Shown: positions 1 to 8,300 of the stretch, piece after piece
Numbering within the stretch: position 1 is the stretch's first letter
Layout: the number at the start of each line of letters is the position of its first letter
Origin: Prevotella sp. UBA2755
Lineage (GTDB): Bacteria > Bacteroidota > Bacteroidia > Bacteroidales > Bacteroidaceae
DNA: 9,847 nucleotides
Direction of reading: 5' to 3'
Assembly: GCA_002353225.1 (NCBI GenBank)
Contig: DEJF01000063.1
Location: forward strand, 102,162 to 112,008
Notes under the pieces: model-generated
Database searches by the model: none
What the model was told of the DNA's origin: nothing
What the model saw: only the letters and a program-made list of their open reading frames with translations
Translations under genes and position numbers: made by a program

Positions 1-42
1 GACCCGGCGCGTCGGAACGGAGCAGTCCTTAGGTGGGAGTAA
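1..42 (+). other. Unassigned edge sequence, possibly the 3' end of an upstream gene
   Basis: Frame 1 is open from the window edge for 13 codons (ending AVLRWE) and stops at a TAA at 40-42, just before the palindrome array. Frame 2 is also open and runs on into the repeats to a stop at 88-90. Nothing is recognisable in either frame, and the piece is too short to tell a real C-terminus from chance. Confidence 0.15.
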
Positions 43-86
43 AGTAAATACACTGAATTTACTCACTAAATTCAGTGTATTTACTT
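42..86 (-). terminator. Possible terminator hairpin of the purL-CHR operon
   Basis: Bases 42-61 and 67-86 are a perfect 20-bp inverted repeat with a 5-nt loop (62-66). It lies about 45 bp beyond the stop codon of the last gene of the leftward operon. In leftward RNA the stem is AT-rich and is not followed by a clean U tract, so it is not a textbook intrinsic terminator. Its position suits transcript-end formation or 3' stabilisation. The same bases belong to the 22-bp palindrome array. Confidence 0.35.
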
Positions 87-130
87 ACTAAATTCAGTGA
101 ATTTACTGAGTAAACACACTGAGTTTACTT
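43..130. repeat. Four-unit tandem array of 21-bp odd palindromes, 22-bp period
   Basis: Four units start at 43, 65, 87 and 109. Each is 21 bp plus a single linker base. The shared pattern is A(G/C)TAAA, then a variable core around CAnTG, then TTTACT. Each unit is close to its own reverse complement around one central C or G: 9 of 10, 8 of 10, 9 of 10 and 9 of 10 base pairs match. The third contains the perfect palindrome TAAATTCA-G-TGAATTTA (89-105). Units 1 and 2 are also perfect reverse complements of each other over 20 bp. The array begins one base beyond the stop of the last CHR gene. It has no spacers, so it is not a CRISPR array. Its role is unknown; termination, mRNA 3' protection or a REP-like element are candidates. 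Confidence 0.9.
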
Positions 131-131
131 T

Positions 132-707
132 CTAATAGAATAGGAGTAACCCTGCTACGGCACTATAGCATATCATGCGGATGGGGTTGATCTTCAAGAC
201 TCCAGTGCCGAAAGCAGTAGCAAGGAACAAGGCTACACTGATATAGAACTGCCACGGATTCTCGGAAGGAGCCGAGAAGTTATCATGTGTACATAATAAT
301 AAGGTGGCTGCGGCAAGGAGTCCTACGACTGCTGGTCGCAGTCCTTTGAACACAGACTGTACCGGACGGGTGTTCATATACTTCATGAACATCTTGCTGA
401 TCAATATCATCAGGATCAGCGAGGGTAATACCAATGCGAAGGTAGCAGTAGCCGAGCCAAGGACCGCCATAGGTGCGCTAAAGCCTGCGTTCTTGATAGC
501 CGTATAACCACAATACGTAGCAGAGTTGATGCCGATAGGTCCAGGGGTCATCTGTGAGATAGCGACGATATCCGTAAACTGCGACGCTGTCATCCAGTGC
601 CAGTGCTCCACCGTCTCATGCTGTATCAACGACAACATGCCGTAGCCCCCTCCAAAGCCGAAGAGACCAATCTCAAAGAATGTCAGGAACAAATAGATGA
701 ATATCAT
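132..707 (-). CDS. Half-size chromate transporter (CHR) family protein, second of a pair
   Basis: This 191-residue, very hydrophobic inner-membrane protein is the size of one CHR domain; full-length ChrA proteins fuse two. Family signatures are visible: the glycine motif FGFGGGY (residues 16-22), ISQMTPGPIGINSATYCGY (about 50-68), and FKGLRPAVVGLL near 120-131, followed by long hydrophobic stretches to the C-terminus. It starts at ATG 707-705, 47 bp downstream of the first CHR gene, with a heptamer repeat occupying the whole leader. It ends in TAG at 134-132. In the CHR family, short paired proteins are thought to work together as a heteromer, and two-domain members export chromate by proton-coupled antiport. 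In a probable gut anaerobe the natural substrate is uncertain and may be another oxyanion. Family assignment is firm; substrate is not. Confidence 0.9.
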   Translation of the reverse strand: MIFIYLFLTFFEIGLFGFGGGYGMLSLIQHETVEHWHWMTASQFTDIVAISQMTPGPIGINSATYCGYTAIKNAGFSAPMAVLGSATATFALVLPSLILMILISKMFMKYMNTRPVQSVFKGLRPAVVGLLAAATLLLCTHDNFSAPSENPWQFYISVALFLATAFGTGVLKINPIRMICYSAVAGLLLFY

Positions 708-770
708 AACTATGAACTCTAAACTATGAACTATGAACTCTTAACTATGAACTCTCAACTCTGAACTCTC
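708..770. repeat. Nine tandem heptamers at the CHR gene junction
   Basis: Nine uninterrupted 7-bp units run from 708 to 770, each AACTATG or AACTCTN on the plus strand. In order they are types ATG, CTA, ATG, ATG, CTT, ATG, CTC, CTG and CTC after the constant AACT or its shared AAC. The array fills the gap between the two CHR genes, abuts the start codon of the second, and covers the last codons and stop of the first (755-770). Because 7 is not a multiple of 3, copy-number change would alter both the C-terminus of the first protein and the spacing to the second start. Confidence 0.9.
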
Positions 771-1288
771 CCAAACAAGTACCCCCCTATCCCCGCAAGG
801 ATGATAATCCATATAGGCGAAACGCCCAGCAGCCAGATGGCGAGTGCCGATACGATGGGAATCCAAATCGTAAACCAGTTCAGTTGGGCTCGACGGGCAA
901 GGTTGAATGTCGGAACAGCGATCAGTGCCACCACAGCAGGACGGATGCCCTTGAACATGGCGGCAATCACCTTGTTGTCCTCAAACTGATGGAAGAAGAT
1001 GGCGATGGCAAGGATAATCAGGAAAGAAGGGAGTGCCGTACCTATTGCCGTAGCAATGGCTCCATGGGTCTTCCTCAACTTATAACCAATGAAGATACTG
1101 ATATTGATAGCAAACACACCCGGACAACTCTGGGCAATGGCTATCAGGTCGAGCATCTCCTCCTTGCTGACCCATTGGTGGCGATTGACGACTTCCTCCT
1201 CTATCAAAGGAATCATGGCATATCCACCCCCGAGGGTGAACATGCCAATCTTAAAGAAAGTCCTGAATGATTCCCAGTAAATGTTCAT
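755..1288 (-). CDS. Half-size chromate transporter (CHR) family protein, first of a pair
   Basis: This 177-residue hydrophobic membrane protein is homologous to the neighbouring 191-residue protein and matches one CHR domain. Motifs include FTLGGGYAMIPLIEEE (residues 17-32), IAQSCPGVFAINISIFIGY (about 51-69) and FKGIRPAVVALI near 113-124, in the same order as in its partner. Its ATG (1288-1286) overlaps the purL TGA (1287-1285) as ATGA, so translation is probably coupled to purL. The pair likely forms one membrane transporter. The last residues, GRVQS, are encoded by the heptamer repeat, so the C-terminal tail is repeat-derived and probably not conserved. Substrate is unknown; chromate is the family name rather than evidence for this protein. 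Confidence 0.9.
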   Translation of the reverse strand: MNIYWESFRTFFKIGMFTLGGGYAMIPLIEEEVVNRHQWVSKEEMLDLIAIAQSCPGVFAINISIFIGYKLRKTHGAIATAIGTALPSFLIILAIAIFFHQFEDNKVIAAMFKGIRPAVVALIAVPTFNLARRAQLNWFTIWIPIVSALAIWLLGVSPIWIIILAGIGGYLFGRVQS

Positions 1289-4200
1289 TGCTGCTCAATC
1301 CATTTGCGGGCATTGACGAATGCCTCAATCCATGGAGTGACCTCATCCATGCGGCGGTCGCGTGGATACCATGCACACTGCCATGGGAAGATGGCACGCT
1401 CTAAGTGGGGCATCATGGCAAGATGACGACCATCGGCTGAGCAGATACCTGCGACATCGTAATCAGAACCGTTGGGGTTGGCAGGATAACCATGGTAGTT
1501 ATACTTGGCAATCACGTTATAAGCACTCTCTGCCTCTGGCAATGAGAACTTACCTTCTCCATGGGCTACCCACAGACCGAGTTTGTTGCCACTCAAGGAG
1601 CCGAACATCACACTGTTGTTCTGAGGAATAGCCAGACTGATGAACTCACTCTCGAACTTATGGGAGTCGTTATGCAGCATCTTGGCACGACGAGCGGTAG
1701 CAGACTCTTCATTCTTCATTCTTAATTCTTCATTCTCGCAGAGTCCCAGTTCTATCATCAACTGGCATCCGTTACAGATACCGAGGGAGAGGGTGTCCTT
1801 GCGAGCATAGAACTTGTCGAGGGCTTCTTTTGCCTTGGGGTTGAAAAGGAAGGCACCTGCCCATCCCTTAGCGGAACCAAGCACGTCGGAGTTGGAGAAT
1901 CCACCACAGAACACAATCATATTGATGTCCTCCAAGGTCTCACGACCACTAATCAGGTCTGTCATCATCACGTCCTTCACGTCGAAGCCGGCGAGATAGA
2001 GGGAGTAAGCCATCTCACGCTCACCATTGGTACCCTTCTCACGGATGATGGCTGCCTTGATGCCTGTTGACTCACGGCGGTCGGCAGAGATGCCGTATTG
2101 TTTCAGCATACCGGTGAAGTCTTTGTTGAACTTCATCTCAATAGGTTGCTGCTTGTAGTTCTCATAACGCTCCTTTGCCTTACCGTTGAAACTCTGTTTG
2201 CGATCGAGCAGGTAGGAGGTCTTATACCAGGTGTCACGAAGGGCATCGATATCGAAGGTGTACTCCTCGTCACCAGCCTTCACCACAATCGTGCGGCTGT
2301 CCTCTACGGGATAACCAATCTTGGCATAGCCGACTCCAAGGTCCTCCATGAACTCCTTGAACTCAAACTTATGCTCGTCGCTGACCTCGATAACCACACC
2401 AGGATTCTCTGCAAACAGAATCTTCACAATGTCAAGAGTTCCCTCTCCTTTTGGAGAGGGTTGGGGAGAGGCTCCAAAGTCGTGCAGGTTAATATGCATA
2501 CCTCCCTTGGTGTTGGCAAAGCACATCTCTAACAGAGTGGTAATCAGACCACCGGCAGAGATGTCGTGACCTGCCATGATCCATCCCTTCTCGATCATCT
2601 GCTGAACAGCCATGAAGGCATCCGCAAAGTATTCTGCGTTCTTGACGGTTGGCACATCACTGCCCACCTTACCTAAACTCTGGGCAAAGGCGGAACCACC
2701 AAGACGCTGCTCGTCAAACGAGAAGTCGATATGATAGAGTGAAGCGTGTTTGTCGTTAACCAAGACAGGACTGACTACCTTGCGGATATCAGAAACCTCT
2801 GCTCCAGCACTGACAATGACGGTGCCTGGAGAGATAATCTTCTCACCATTAGGATATTGCTGACTCAATGAGAGGGAGTCCTTACCTGTCGGCACATTGA
2901 TATGCAACTCACAACAGAAGTCGCTCAATGCCTTGACAGCGGTATAGAGACGGGCATCCTCACCTTCTTGTGAGCGACAGGGCCACATCCAGTTGGCTGA
3001 CAGGGACAGTGACTCCATACCGTCGGCAAGGGGAGCCCATACGATATTCGTCAATGCCTCGGCAACAGAGAGGACACTACCTGCCTCTGGAGAAGCAAGT
3101 CCTGCCTGTGGGGCATGACCGATGGCGGTGGCGATACCCTTGCGACCACGATAGTCAAGGGCAACGACACCACAGTCGCTCAATGGCAACTGGATCTCAC
3201 CCTGACACTGCTGACGGGCAATCTTACCAGTCACAGAACGGTCTACCTTATTCGTCAACCAGTCTTTGCAGGCAACAGCCTCCAACTGGAGTACTCGTTT
3301 GACGAGTTTATCTAGGTTTTCTAGTTTCCCTAGGTCTACATCTTCATATTTCCGCTCAACGGTATTGTCGCGCATGATGGTCTTGGGAGAGTGTCCGAAC
3401 ATCTGTGCCACGTCGAGGTCGAAGGGCTTTACACCATCTCCCTGTTTGAAGGAGAAGTGGGCATCACCTGTGGTCTCACCAACCACATACATCGGAGCAC
3501 GCTCACGCTCAGCAATCTTCTGGACATGCTCAATATGTTTCTCGTCAATGAGCAAACCCATACGCTCCTGACTCTCATTGGCGATAATCTCTTTACTGGA
3601 GAGGGTCTTGTCACCAATAGGCAACTTGGTCATGTCAATCTCACCACCACATTCCTCTACCAATTCGGAGAGACAGTTCAGGTGACCGGCACTACCGTGG
3701 TCGTGGATAGATACAACAGGGTTGGTGTCTTCCTCGCAGAGGGCACGGACGAGGTTATAGGCACGCTTCTGCATCTCTGGGTTGGCACGCTGGATAGCGT
3801 TCAACTCAATACCATTGCTGTAACGACCAGTGTCTACAGAGGAGACACTACCGCCACCAAGTCCGATGCGGTAGTTGTCACCACCAACCACCACGACCTT
3901 ATTACCCTTCTGGGGCTCTTTCTTCAGACAGTCACGCTTGGTACCGTAACCCACACCGCCAGCAAGCATAATCACTTTGTCGTAAGCGTACTTGGTCGTG
4001 TTCGTGGCTGTGTCGCAGCCACATGCGGTCTCTTGGTGCTCAAAGGTCAGCACTGAGCCGCAAATCAGGGGCTGTCCAAACTTATTACCGAAATCAGAAG
4101 CACCGTTTGATGCCTTGATCAGAATCTGCTCAGGAGTCTGGTAGAGCCACTGACGGACAGGAAGGATATCCTCCCAGTCACGCTCCTCATCCTCAATACG

Positions 4201-5079
4201 GGGATATGCGGTCATATAGACAGCAGTACCGGCAATAGGCCATGAGCCTACACCACCACCCATACGGTCACGGATCTCACCACCTGTACCGGTAGCGGCA
4301 CCATTGAAGGGCTCTACCGTGGTGGGGAAGTTATGGGTCTCTGCTTTCAGCGAGATGACACTCTCAATGTCCTTTATACGGAAATAGTCACTGGTTGACT
4401 GGTCGGCTGGGGCAAACTGCTCCACAACGGGACCTTGGGCAAAGGCTACATTATCTTTATAGGCGGAGAGAATCTTGTTAGGATTCTCCTGCGTTGTCTT
4501 CTTAATCATGGCAAACAGACTCGACTCCATCTCTTTGCCGTCGATGATAAAGGTACCACCAAAAATCTTATGGCGACAGTGCTCAGAGTTAATCTGCGCA
4601 AAACCGAAGATCTCGGAGTCTGTCAAAGGACGACCGTTCTCCTTCTCAATCTTATGGAGATACTCAATCTCCTCAGGGGAGAGGGCAAGTCCTTCTTGCT
4701 CGTTATACTCTTCCAGATTGTCCACATACTTAATAGGCTCTGGCTGGATATTGATCGTGAAGATATCCTGGTTCAGTCCGTTGTACATACGCTGCAGCAT
4801 GGGGTCGTGCTCTGCGTCCTCTGACTCAACAGGGAAGTATTCCTCAATACGCTGAATACCTTTCAGTCCCATGTTCTGGGTGATCTCTACGGCATTGGTG
4901 GACCATGGGGTCACCATCTCACGGCGCGGACCTACATAATAGCCTGTCAGTGTCTCGTCATTGAGTAACTCGGCTTCACCATAAAGCCAACAAAGTTCCT
5001 TTACTTCGTCTTGATTGAACTGGTGGTCTGCCTGTGTGGCAATCACGCTCTTTTGGGGTGTTTTGAAAAAGAGAATCAT
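1285..5079 (-). CDS. purL: Phosphoribosylformylglycinamidine synthase (FGAM synthase), single-chain PurL
   Basis: This cytoplasmic enzyme catalyses the fourth step of purine synthesis: FGAR, glutamine and ATP give FGAM, glutamate, ADP and phosphate. At 1264 residues it is the large form fusing PurS-like, synthetase and glutaminase parts (E. coli PurL is 1295). The N-terminal PurS-like region spans about 1-150. The two-lobed ATP-binding synthetase core, with SLKAETHNFPTTVEPFNGAA and IRDRMGGGVGSWPIAG, spans about 200-980. The C-terminal class I glutamine amidotransferase has the nucleophile motif GICNGCQ (Cys1102) and the MPHLERA motif (His1225, Glu1227). All expected catalytic residues are present. 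ATG 5079 lies 34 bp from a TAnnTTTG promoter, and an A-rich AATTAATAAGG leader precedes it. Three segments look repeat-derived: residues 869-881, 1115-1126 and a 9-bp-periodic linker near 583-594. The stop overlaps the next gene's start. Confidence 0.98.
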   Translation of the reverse strand: MILFFKTPQKSVIATQADHQFNQDEVKELCWLYGEAELLNDETLTGYYVGPRREMVTPWSTNAVEITQNMGLKGIQRIEEYFPVESEDAEHDPMLQRMYNGLNQDIFTINIQPEPIKYVDNLEEYNEQEGLALSPEEIEYLHKIEKENGRPLTDSEIFGFAQINSEHCRHKIFGGTFIIDGKEMESSLFAMIKKTTQENPNKILSAYKDNVAFAQGPVVEQFAPADQSTSDYFRIKDIESVISLKAETHNFPTTVEPFNGAATGTGGEIRDRMGGGVGSWPIAGTAVYMTAYPRIEDEERDWEDILPVRQWLYQTPEQILIKASNGASDFGNKFGQPLICGSVLTFEHQETACGCDTATNTTKYAYDKVIMLAGGVGYGTKRDCLKKEPQKGNKVVVVGGDNYRIGLGGGSVSSVDTGRYSNGIELNAIQRANPEMQKRAYNLVRALCEEDTNPVVSIHDHGSAGHLNCLSELVEECGGEIDMTKLPIGDKTLSSKEIIANESQERMGLLIDEKHIEHVQKIAERERAPMYVVGETTGDAHFSFKQGDGVKPFDLDVAQMFGHSPKTIMRDNTVERKYEDVDLGKLENLDKLVKRVLQLEAVACKDWLTNKVDRSVTGKIARQQCQGEIQLPLSDCGVVALDYRGRKGIATAIGHAPQAGLASPEAGSVLSVAEALTNIVWAPLADGMESLSLSANWMWPCRSQEGEDARLYTAVKALSDFCCELHINVPTGKDSLSLSQQYPNGEKIISPGTVIVSAGAEVSDIRKVVSPVLVNDKHASLYHIDFSFDEQRLGGSAFAQSLGKVGSDVPTVKNAEYFADAFMAVQQMIEKGWIMAGHDISAGGLITTLLEMCFANTKGGMHINLHDFGASPQPSPKGEGTLDIVKILFAENPGVVIEVSDEHKFEFKEFMEDLGVGYAKIGYPVEDSRTIVVKAGDEEYTFDIDALRDTWYKTSYLLDRKQSFNGKAKERYENYKQQPIEMKFNKDFTGMLKQYGISADRRESTGIKAAIIREKGTNGEREMAYSLYLAGFDVKDVMMTDLISGRETLEDINMIVFCGGFSNSDVLGSAKGWAGAFLFNPKAKEALDKFYARKDTLSLGICNGCQLMIELGLCENEELRMKNEESATARRAKMLHNDSHKFESEFISLAIPQNNSVMFGSLSGNKLGLWVAHGEGKFSLPEAESAYNVIAKYNYHGYPANPNGSDYDVAGICSADGRHLAMMPHLERAIFPWQCAWYPRDRRMDEVTPWIEAFVNARKWIEQQ
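1708..1735. repeat. Heptamer array inside purL
   Basis: Four tandem 7-bp units, TTCATTC at 1708, 1715 and 1729 and TTAATTC at 1722, lie inside the coding sequence. On the coding strand they give the GAATGAA/GAATTAA pattern and encode most of NEELRMKNEES (residues 1116-1126). This sits in the glutaminase domain just after the nucleophile helix and before the conserved MLHNDSHKFES. AAGAATTAAGAATGAAG-type sequences are, from memory, common between genes in Bacteroidetes. The stretch therefore looks like an intergenic repeat captured in frame at a surface loop. Confidence 0.75.
2441..2473. repeat. Hairpin repeat element inside purL
   Basis: CCCTCTCC (2441-2448) and GGAGAGGG (2453-2460) form a perfect 8-bp stem with a TTTT loop, followed by TTGGGGAGAGGCT. 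On the coding strand the element encodes GASPQPSPKGEGT (residues 869-881), a proline- and glycine-rich insert between MHINLHDF and the conserved DIVKILFAENPGVVIEV. The peptide SPQPSPKGEG is, from memory, a recurrent reading of a palindromic intergenic repeat scattered through Bacteroidetes genomes. The in-frame insertion resembles, by analogy only, Rickettsia palindromic elements found within proteins. Confidence 0.75.
3298..3333. repeat. Nonamer repeat in a purL linker
   Basis: Four successive 9-bp units on the coding strand, CTAGGGAAA, CTAGAAAAC, CTAGATAAA and the diverged CTCGTCAAA, encode LGK, LEN, LDK and LVK. They occupy the variable linker before the conserved LQLEAVACKDW segment. The CTAG-rich, 9-bp periodicity suggests origin by duplication or by capture of a short repeat, but the segment also reads as a plausible amphipathic helix. 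Confidence 0.5.
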
Positions 5080-5112
5080 ATCTTTTACCTTATTAATTTT
5101 TTAATTTGGGTA

Positions 5113-5120
5113 CAAAGATA
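5113..5120 (-). promoter_or_regulatory. Predicted Bacteroidetes-type promoter (-7 box) of the purL-CHR operon
   Basis: Read on the minus strand, 5120-5113 is TATCTTTG, a full match to the Bacteroidetes -7 consensus TAnnTTTG. It would place transcription start near 5106 and give a short leader of about 27 nt before ATG 5079. No convincing TTTG -33 box is seen at the usual distance upstream. The leader is too short for a riboswitch. The region 5121-5234 between the divergent promoters contains nothing else recognisable. Confidence 0.65.
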
Positions 5121-5234
5121 GTGCAAAAAATCGATTTAGCGAAGAGAAAACGAATTTATTCGCTTGCTGATGCGTTAGAAAATGGTCTTAGTCGGGCGAA
5201 AAGACATAGTTCTGGTATTTTCCTATAGATTTCC

Positions 5235-5265
5235 TTGGAAGTTATGAGAACTTTTCGTAACTTTG
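5235..5265 (+). promoter_or_regulatory. Predicted promoter of the Ig-repeat/dockerin protein gene
   Basis: TTGG at 5235-5238 and TAACTTTG at 5258-5265 are separated by 19 nt, matching the Bacteroidetes sigma-ABfr pattern of a TTTG-like -33 box and a TAnnTTTG -7 box. Transcription would start near 5272, about 38 nt before ATG 5310. Confidence 0.7.
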
Positions 5266-5285
5266 CGGATAATTAAGTAGACATT

Positions 5286-5297
5286 ATGAACAATTAA
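5286..5297 (+). other. Three-codon upstream mini-ORF (M-N-N-stop)
   Basis: ATG-AAC-AAT-TAA lies in the leader of the large secreted protein. Its stop is 12 nt before the main ATG. A matching ATG-xxx-AAT-TAA mini-ORF stands at the same distance before the OmpA-like gene. The AATTAA may simply be part of an A-rich ribosome-binding region. Confidence 0.25.
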
Positions 5298-5309
5298 AAA
5301 CCTGACACT

Positions 5310-8300
5310 ATGAAAAAGAAAATGATAATAATGTTGGTTGCGATGTTTTGTATCGTGGCAAGCGTAAAGGCTGATAACTTTACCTTTGGTGATATTAACT
5401 ACAAGATTCTTTCAGATGAGGAAGTGGAGGTTATTGCACCTGTCTCAGGTAAATATGCTGGTGATATTGTCATTCCAAGGGATGTCCTTTACAACTCTAA
5501 GACCTATCGGGTGACTGCGATCGGGGATTATGCTTTTCAGGGTGCTACGGTGACGAGCGTGAAACTTCCTTCAAGTGGCATCGTGAGAATTGGCAAGTTT
5601 GCATTCAACGATTGTACAGGACTCACGGTGTTCACACTACCAGAAACCATTACGAGTATCGGTTATAGGGCCTTTTATTGTTGTGACAAGTTGCAACATT
5701 TGTATGCCTATGCCAAGGATCCTAAGGCTTATCACCCAGAAAATGAGGCCTTCTCTTATATCAATAGGGCAGGCAATGTCTGTACTCTCCATGTCCCTTC
5801 TGACTGTTCCAGAACTTATCAGGCAGATGAAACGTTCAGAATATTTACCAAGACGGAGGAGTTTGTCTATGATTACGCCTTGATAATCGCAGGGAAGAAG
5901 GTGACTGACAATAACAAGTCTGATGTATTAGGGGATGGAGCAGTGAACTACGACCCTACGACAAAGAAACTGACCATTAAGGGGAATATTACGGGAAAAG
6001 GTTTTCATGGTATAGATAATGATATCGACGGACTTACCATCTACACGGCTTCAGACGCCATAGTAGAAGCGGGAACAATGGTGCCTGTGATCTCAAAGGG
6101 AAGAGTGACAATAGCAGGAACTGGTAAGTTGACCTTGTCAGGGAGCGGATATTATGCGATTCAGGCTGATGGAGACGTTACTATTGACCATGCCAATCTC
6201 ATCCTCTCAGGAAGTCGTACAGGTATGATGGTCACCAATCATAATTTGTCCATCAACAGATCCTCATTGGATGTGAACGTACAATCTACTGCAGTCATCG
6301 TGGTGGGTGCTGGTAAAACAATACAACTGACTGACTGCTATCTCAAAGAACCAGAAGGTTGCTATATCCATGAAGGCTCTGACGAAACCGTGATAATGGA
6401 CCAGAATAATGCTCGTAGTAAAAAGGTGGTCATTGCTCCAGGCACACCACCTGCCGATAACGGTCTTGCCATCTCGGCTACAGAGGCGACAGCGATTTTA
6501 GGAAAGGATTTTGAGAAACCCACAGTAACAAATCCCTATGGACTTTCGCTTGAGTGGAAGAGTTCTGACGTGAGCGTTGCTTCTGTCGATCAGGCTGGTA
6601 ATGTGTATCTGAGTGCTCCAGGAAAGACGACGATAACCGCGACCTTTGCCGGTGATTCCGAATATAAAGCAGGGAGTATCAGTTACCAGTTGAAAGTAAC
6701 ATCTTATTGCAGGTTGGAGTTCGGAATCAAAGATATGACAGTGACGATGGGCACACCGTTTACGTTGCCAGAACTGAATAATCCTTATCACTTGGCATTG
6801 ACCTATGCCAGCAGTTATGAGAATGTAGCCACAGTGAATAAGACGACGGGAGAGGTGACACTCGTCGGTCCGGGCGTTACTGCCATCACCGCTTCATGGC
6901 CTGGTGATGAATTCATCATGGAAGGTTCTGCCACTTATTATCTGACCGTCAAAAAGCCGGATCCTGTTGCCAACGATCTTGCTTTCTCTGTAGATGAGGT
7001 TACGGCGAAGATTGGCGTGGAGTTTGTAGAGCCTACATTGTCGAATCCTCATGCGCTACCCTTGGTGTGGACGAGCAGCGAACCGAGTGTTGCCACCCTG
7101 AACCAGTCTGGTAAGGTGACCTTGGCTTCTCCTGGCAATACCGTTATCACTGCTGCCTTTGAGGGTAACGACGACTATGAGGCAGGCAGTGTCTGTTACT
7201 TGTTAATGGTGCAAAAGGGAGACAAAATCGCTAACGGACTGGCTTTCACACTGGAAAAGGTGACAGCGGCATTAGGTGCGGCGTTTGAAACACCAGAACT
7301 GATTAATCCAAATAACCTTCCAGTGACTTACAGTAGTAGTTATGTGAACGTAGCCACGGTGAATGAGACGACGGGTGAGGTGACACTGGTAGGACCAGGC
7401 ACCACGGCGATCTCCGCCTCGTTTGCTGGTAACGATGATTTCCTTGCCGGTGAGGTGATCTACTATCTGACCGTGCAATATGGTGATGCCGTTGACAACG
7501 GTCTTGCCTTCTCTGTCTCGGAGGTCACTGTGAAGATGGGAGAGGGGTTTGATACTCCTCTGCTGACGAATCCTCATGACCTCAAGGTAATCTGGACAAG
7601 TAGTGATGGAAATGTTGCTGTGGTCGATGAGAATGGAGGCGTCGATCTGGTTGCTCCAGGCATCACGACAATCTCCGCTTCCTTCGCTGGTGATTACCAA
7701 TACTTGGCAGGCAGTGCCAGTTACGTGCTAAAGGTGCTAAAGGGTGCCCCAGTCGATAACGGACTGGCTTTCTCTCTGGAAGAGGTGACGGCGAAGATAG
7801 GTACAACGTATGAATTGCCTAAACTGATTAATCCCAACAACCTTCCAGTGACTTATACTAGTAGTTATGAGAATGTTGCCACAGTGAATGAGAAGACGGG
7901 TGAGGTGACACTGGTAGGTCCAGGCTGCACGGCGATCTCCGCCATCTTTGCAGGTAACGAAGATTTCCTTGCCGGTGAGGTGATCTACTATCTGACCGTA
8001 CTAAAGGCTGATGCCGTTGATAACGGTCTTGCCTTCTCTGTCTCGGAGGTCACCGCGAAGATGGGAGAGAAGTTCGAGTCTCCTCAGTTGACGAATCCTC
8101 ATGACCTCATGGTGATCTGGACAAGTAGTGATACAAATGTTGCCCTGGTCGATGAGCATGGAGTCGTCTATTTGCTTGCTCCAGGCACCACGACGATATC
8201 CGCTTCCTTCGTTGGTGATTACCAGTACTTGGCAGGCAGTGCCAGTTACACATTGACGGTGGAGGAGGAATCCGAGCCTGAGCCTGTCGTGTCTGGTGAT

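Noticed and set aside
43..130. CRISPR array or short direct-repeat cassette
   Set aside because: Units are contiguous with only one base between them and no spacers, and no cas gene is present.
884..1270. 128-codon plus-strand open frame over the first CHR gene
   Set aside because: Antisense to a clear CHR-family protein; the composition is polar and unlike any recognisable family.
3391..4056. 221-codon open frame opposite purL
   Set aside because: It lies wholly antisense to a strongly conserved catalytic gene, has no recognisable domain and no promoter or leader of its own; it is a shadow of purL codon bias.
1285..5079. Frameshift or pseudogene status for purL because of repeat insertions
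   Set aside because: The frame is intact over 1264 codons, and Cys1102, His1225, Glu1227 and the synthetase motifs are all present.
5080..5309. Purine riboswitch ahead of purL
   Set aside because: The predicted leader is only about 27 nt and no aptamer-like structure is visible; only divergent promoters are supported.
7272..7700. 142-codon minus-strand open frame in the Ig repeats
   Set aside because: Antisense shadow of modules 4 and 5, with the same mirrored repeat pattern.
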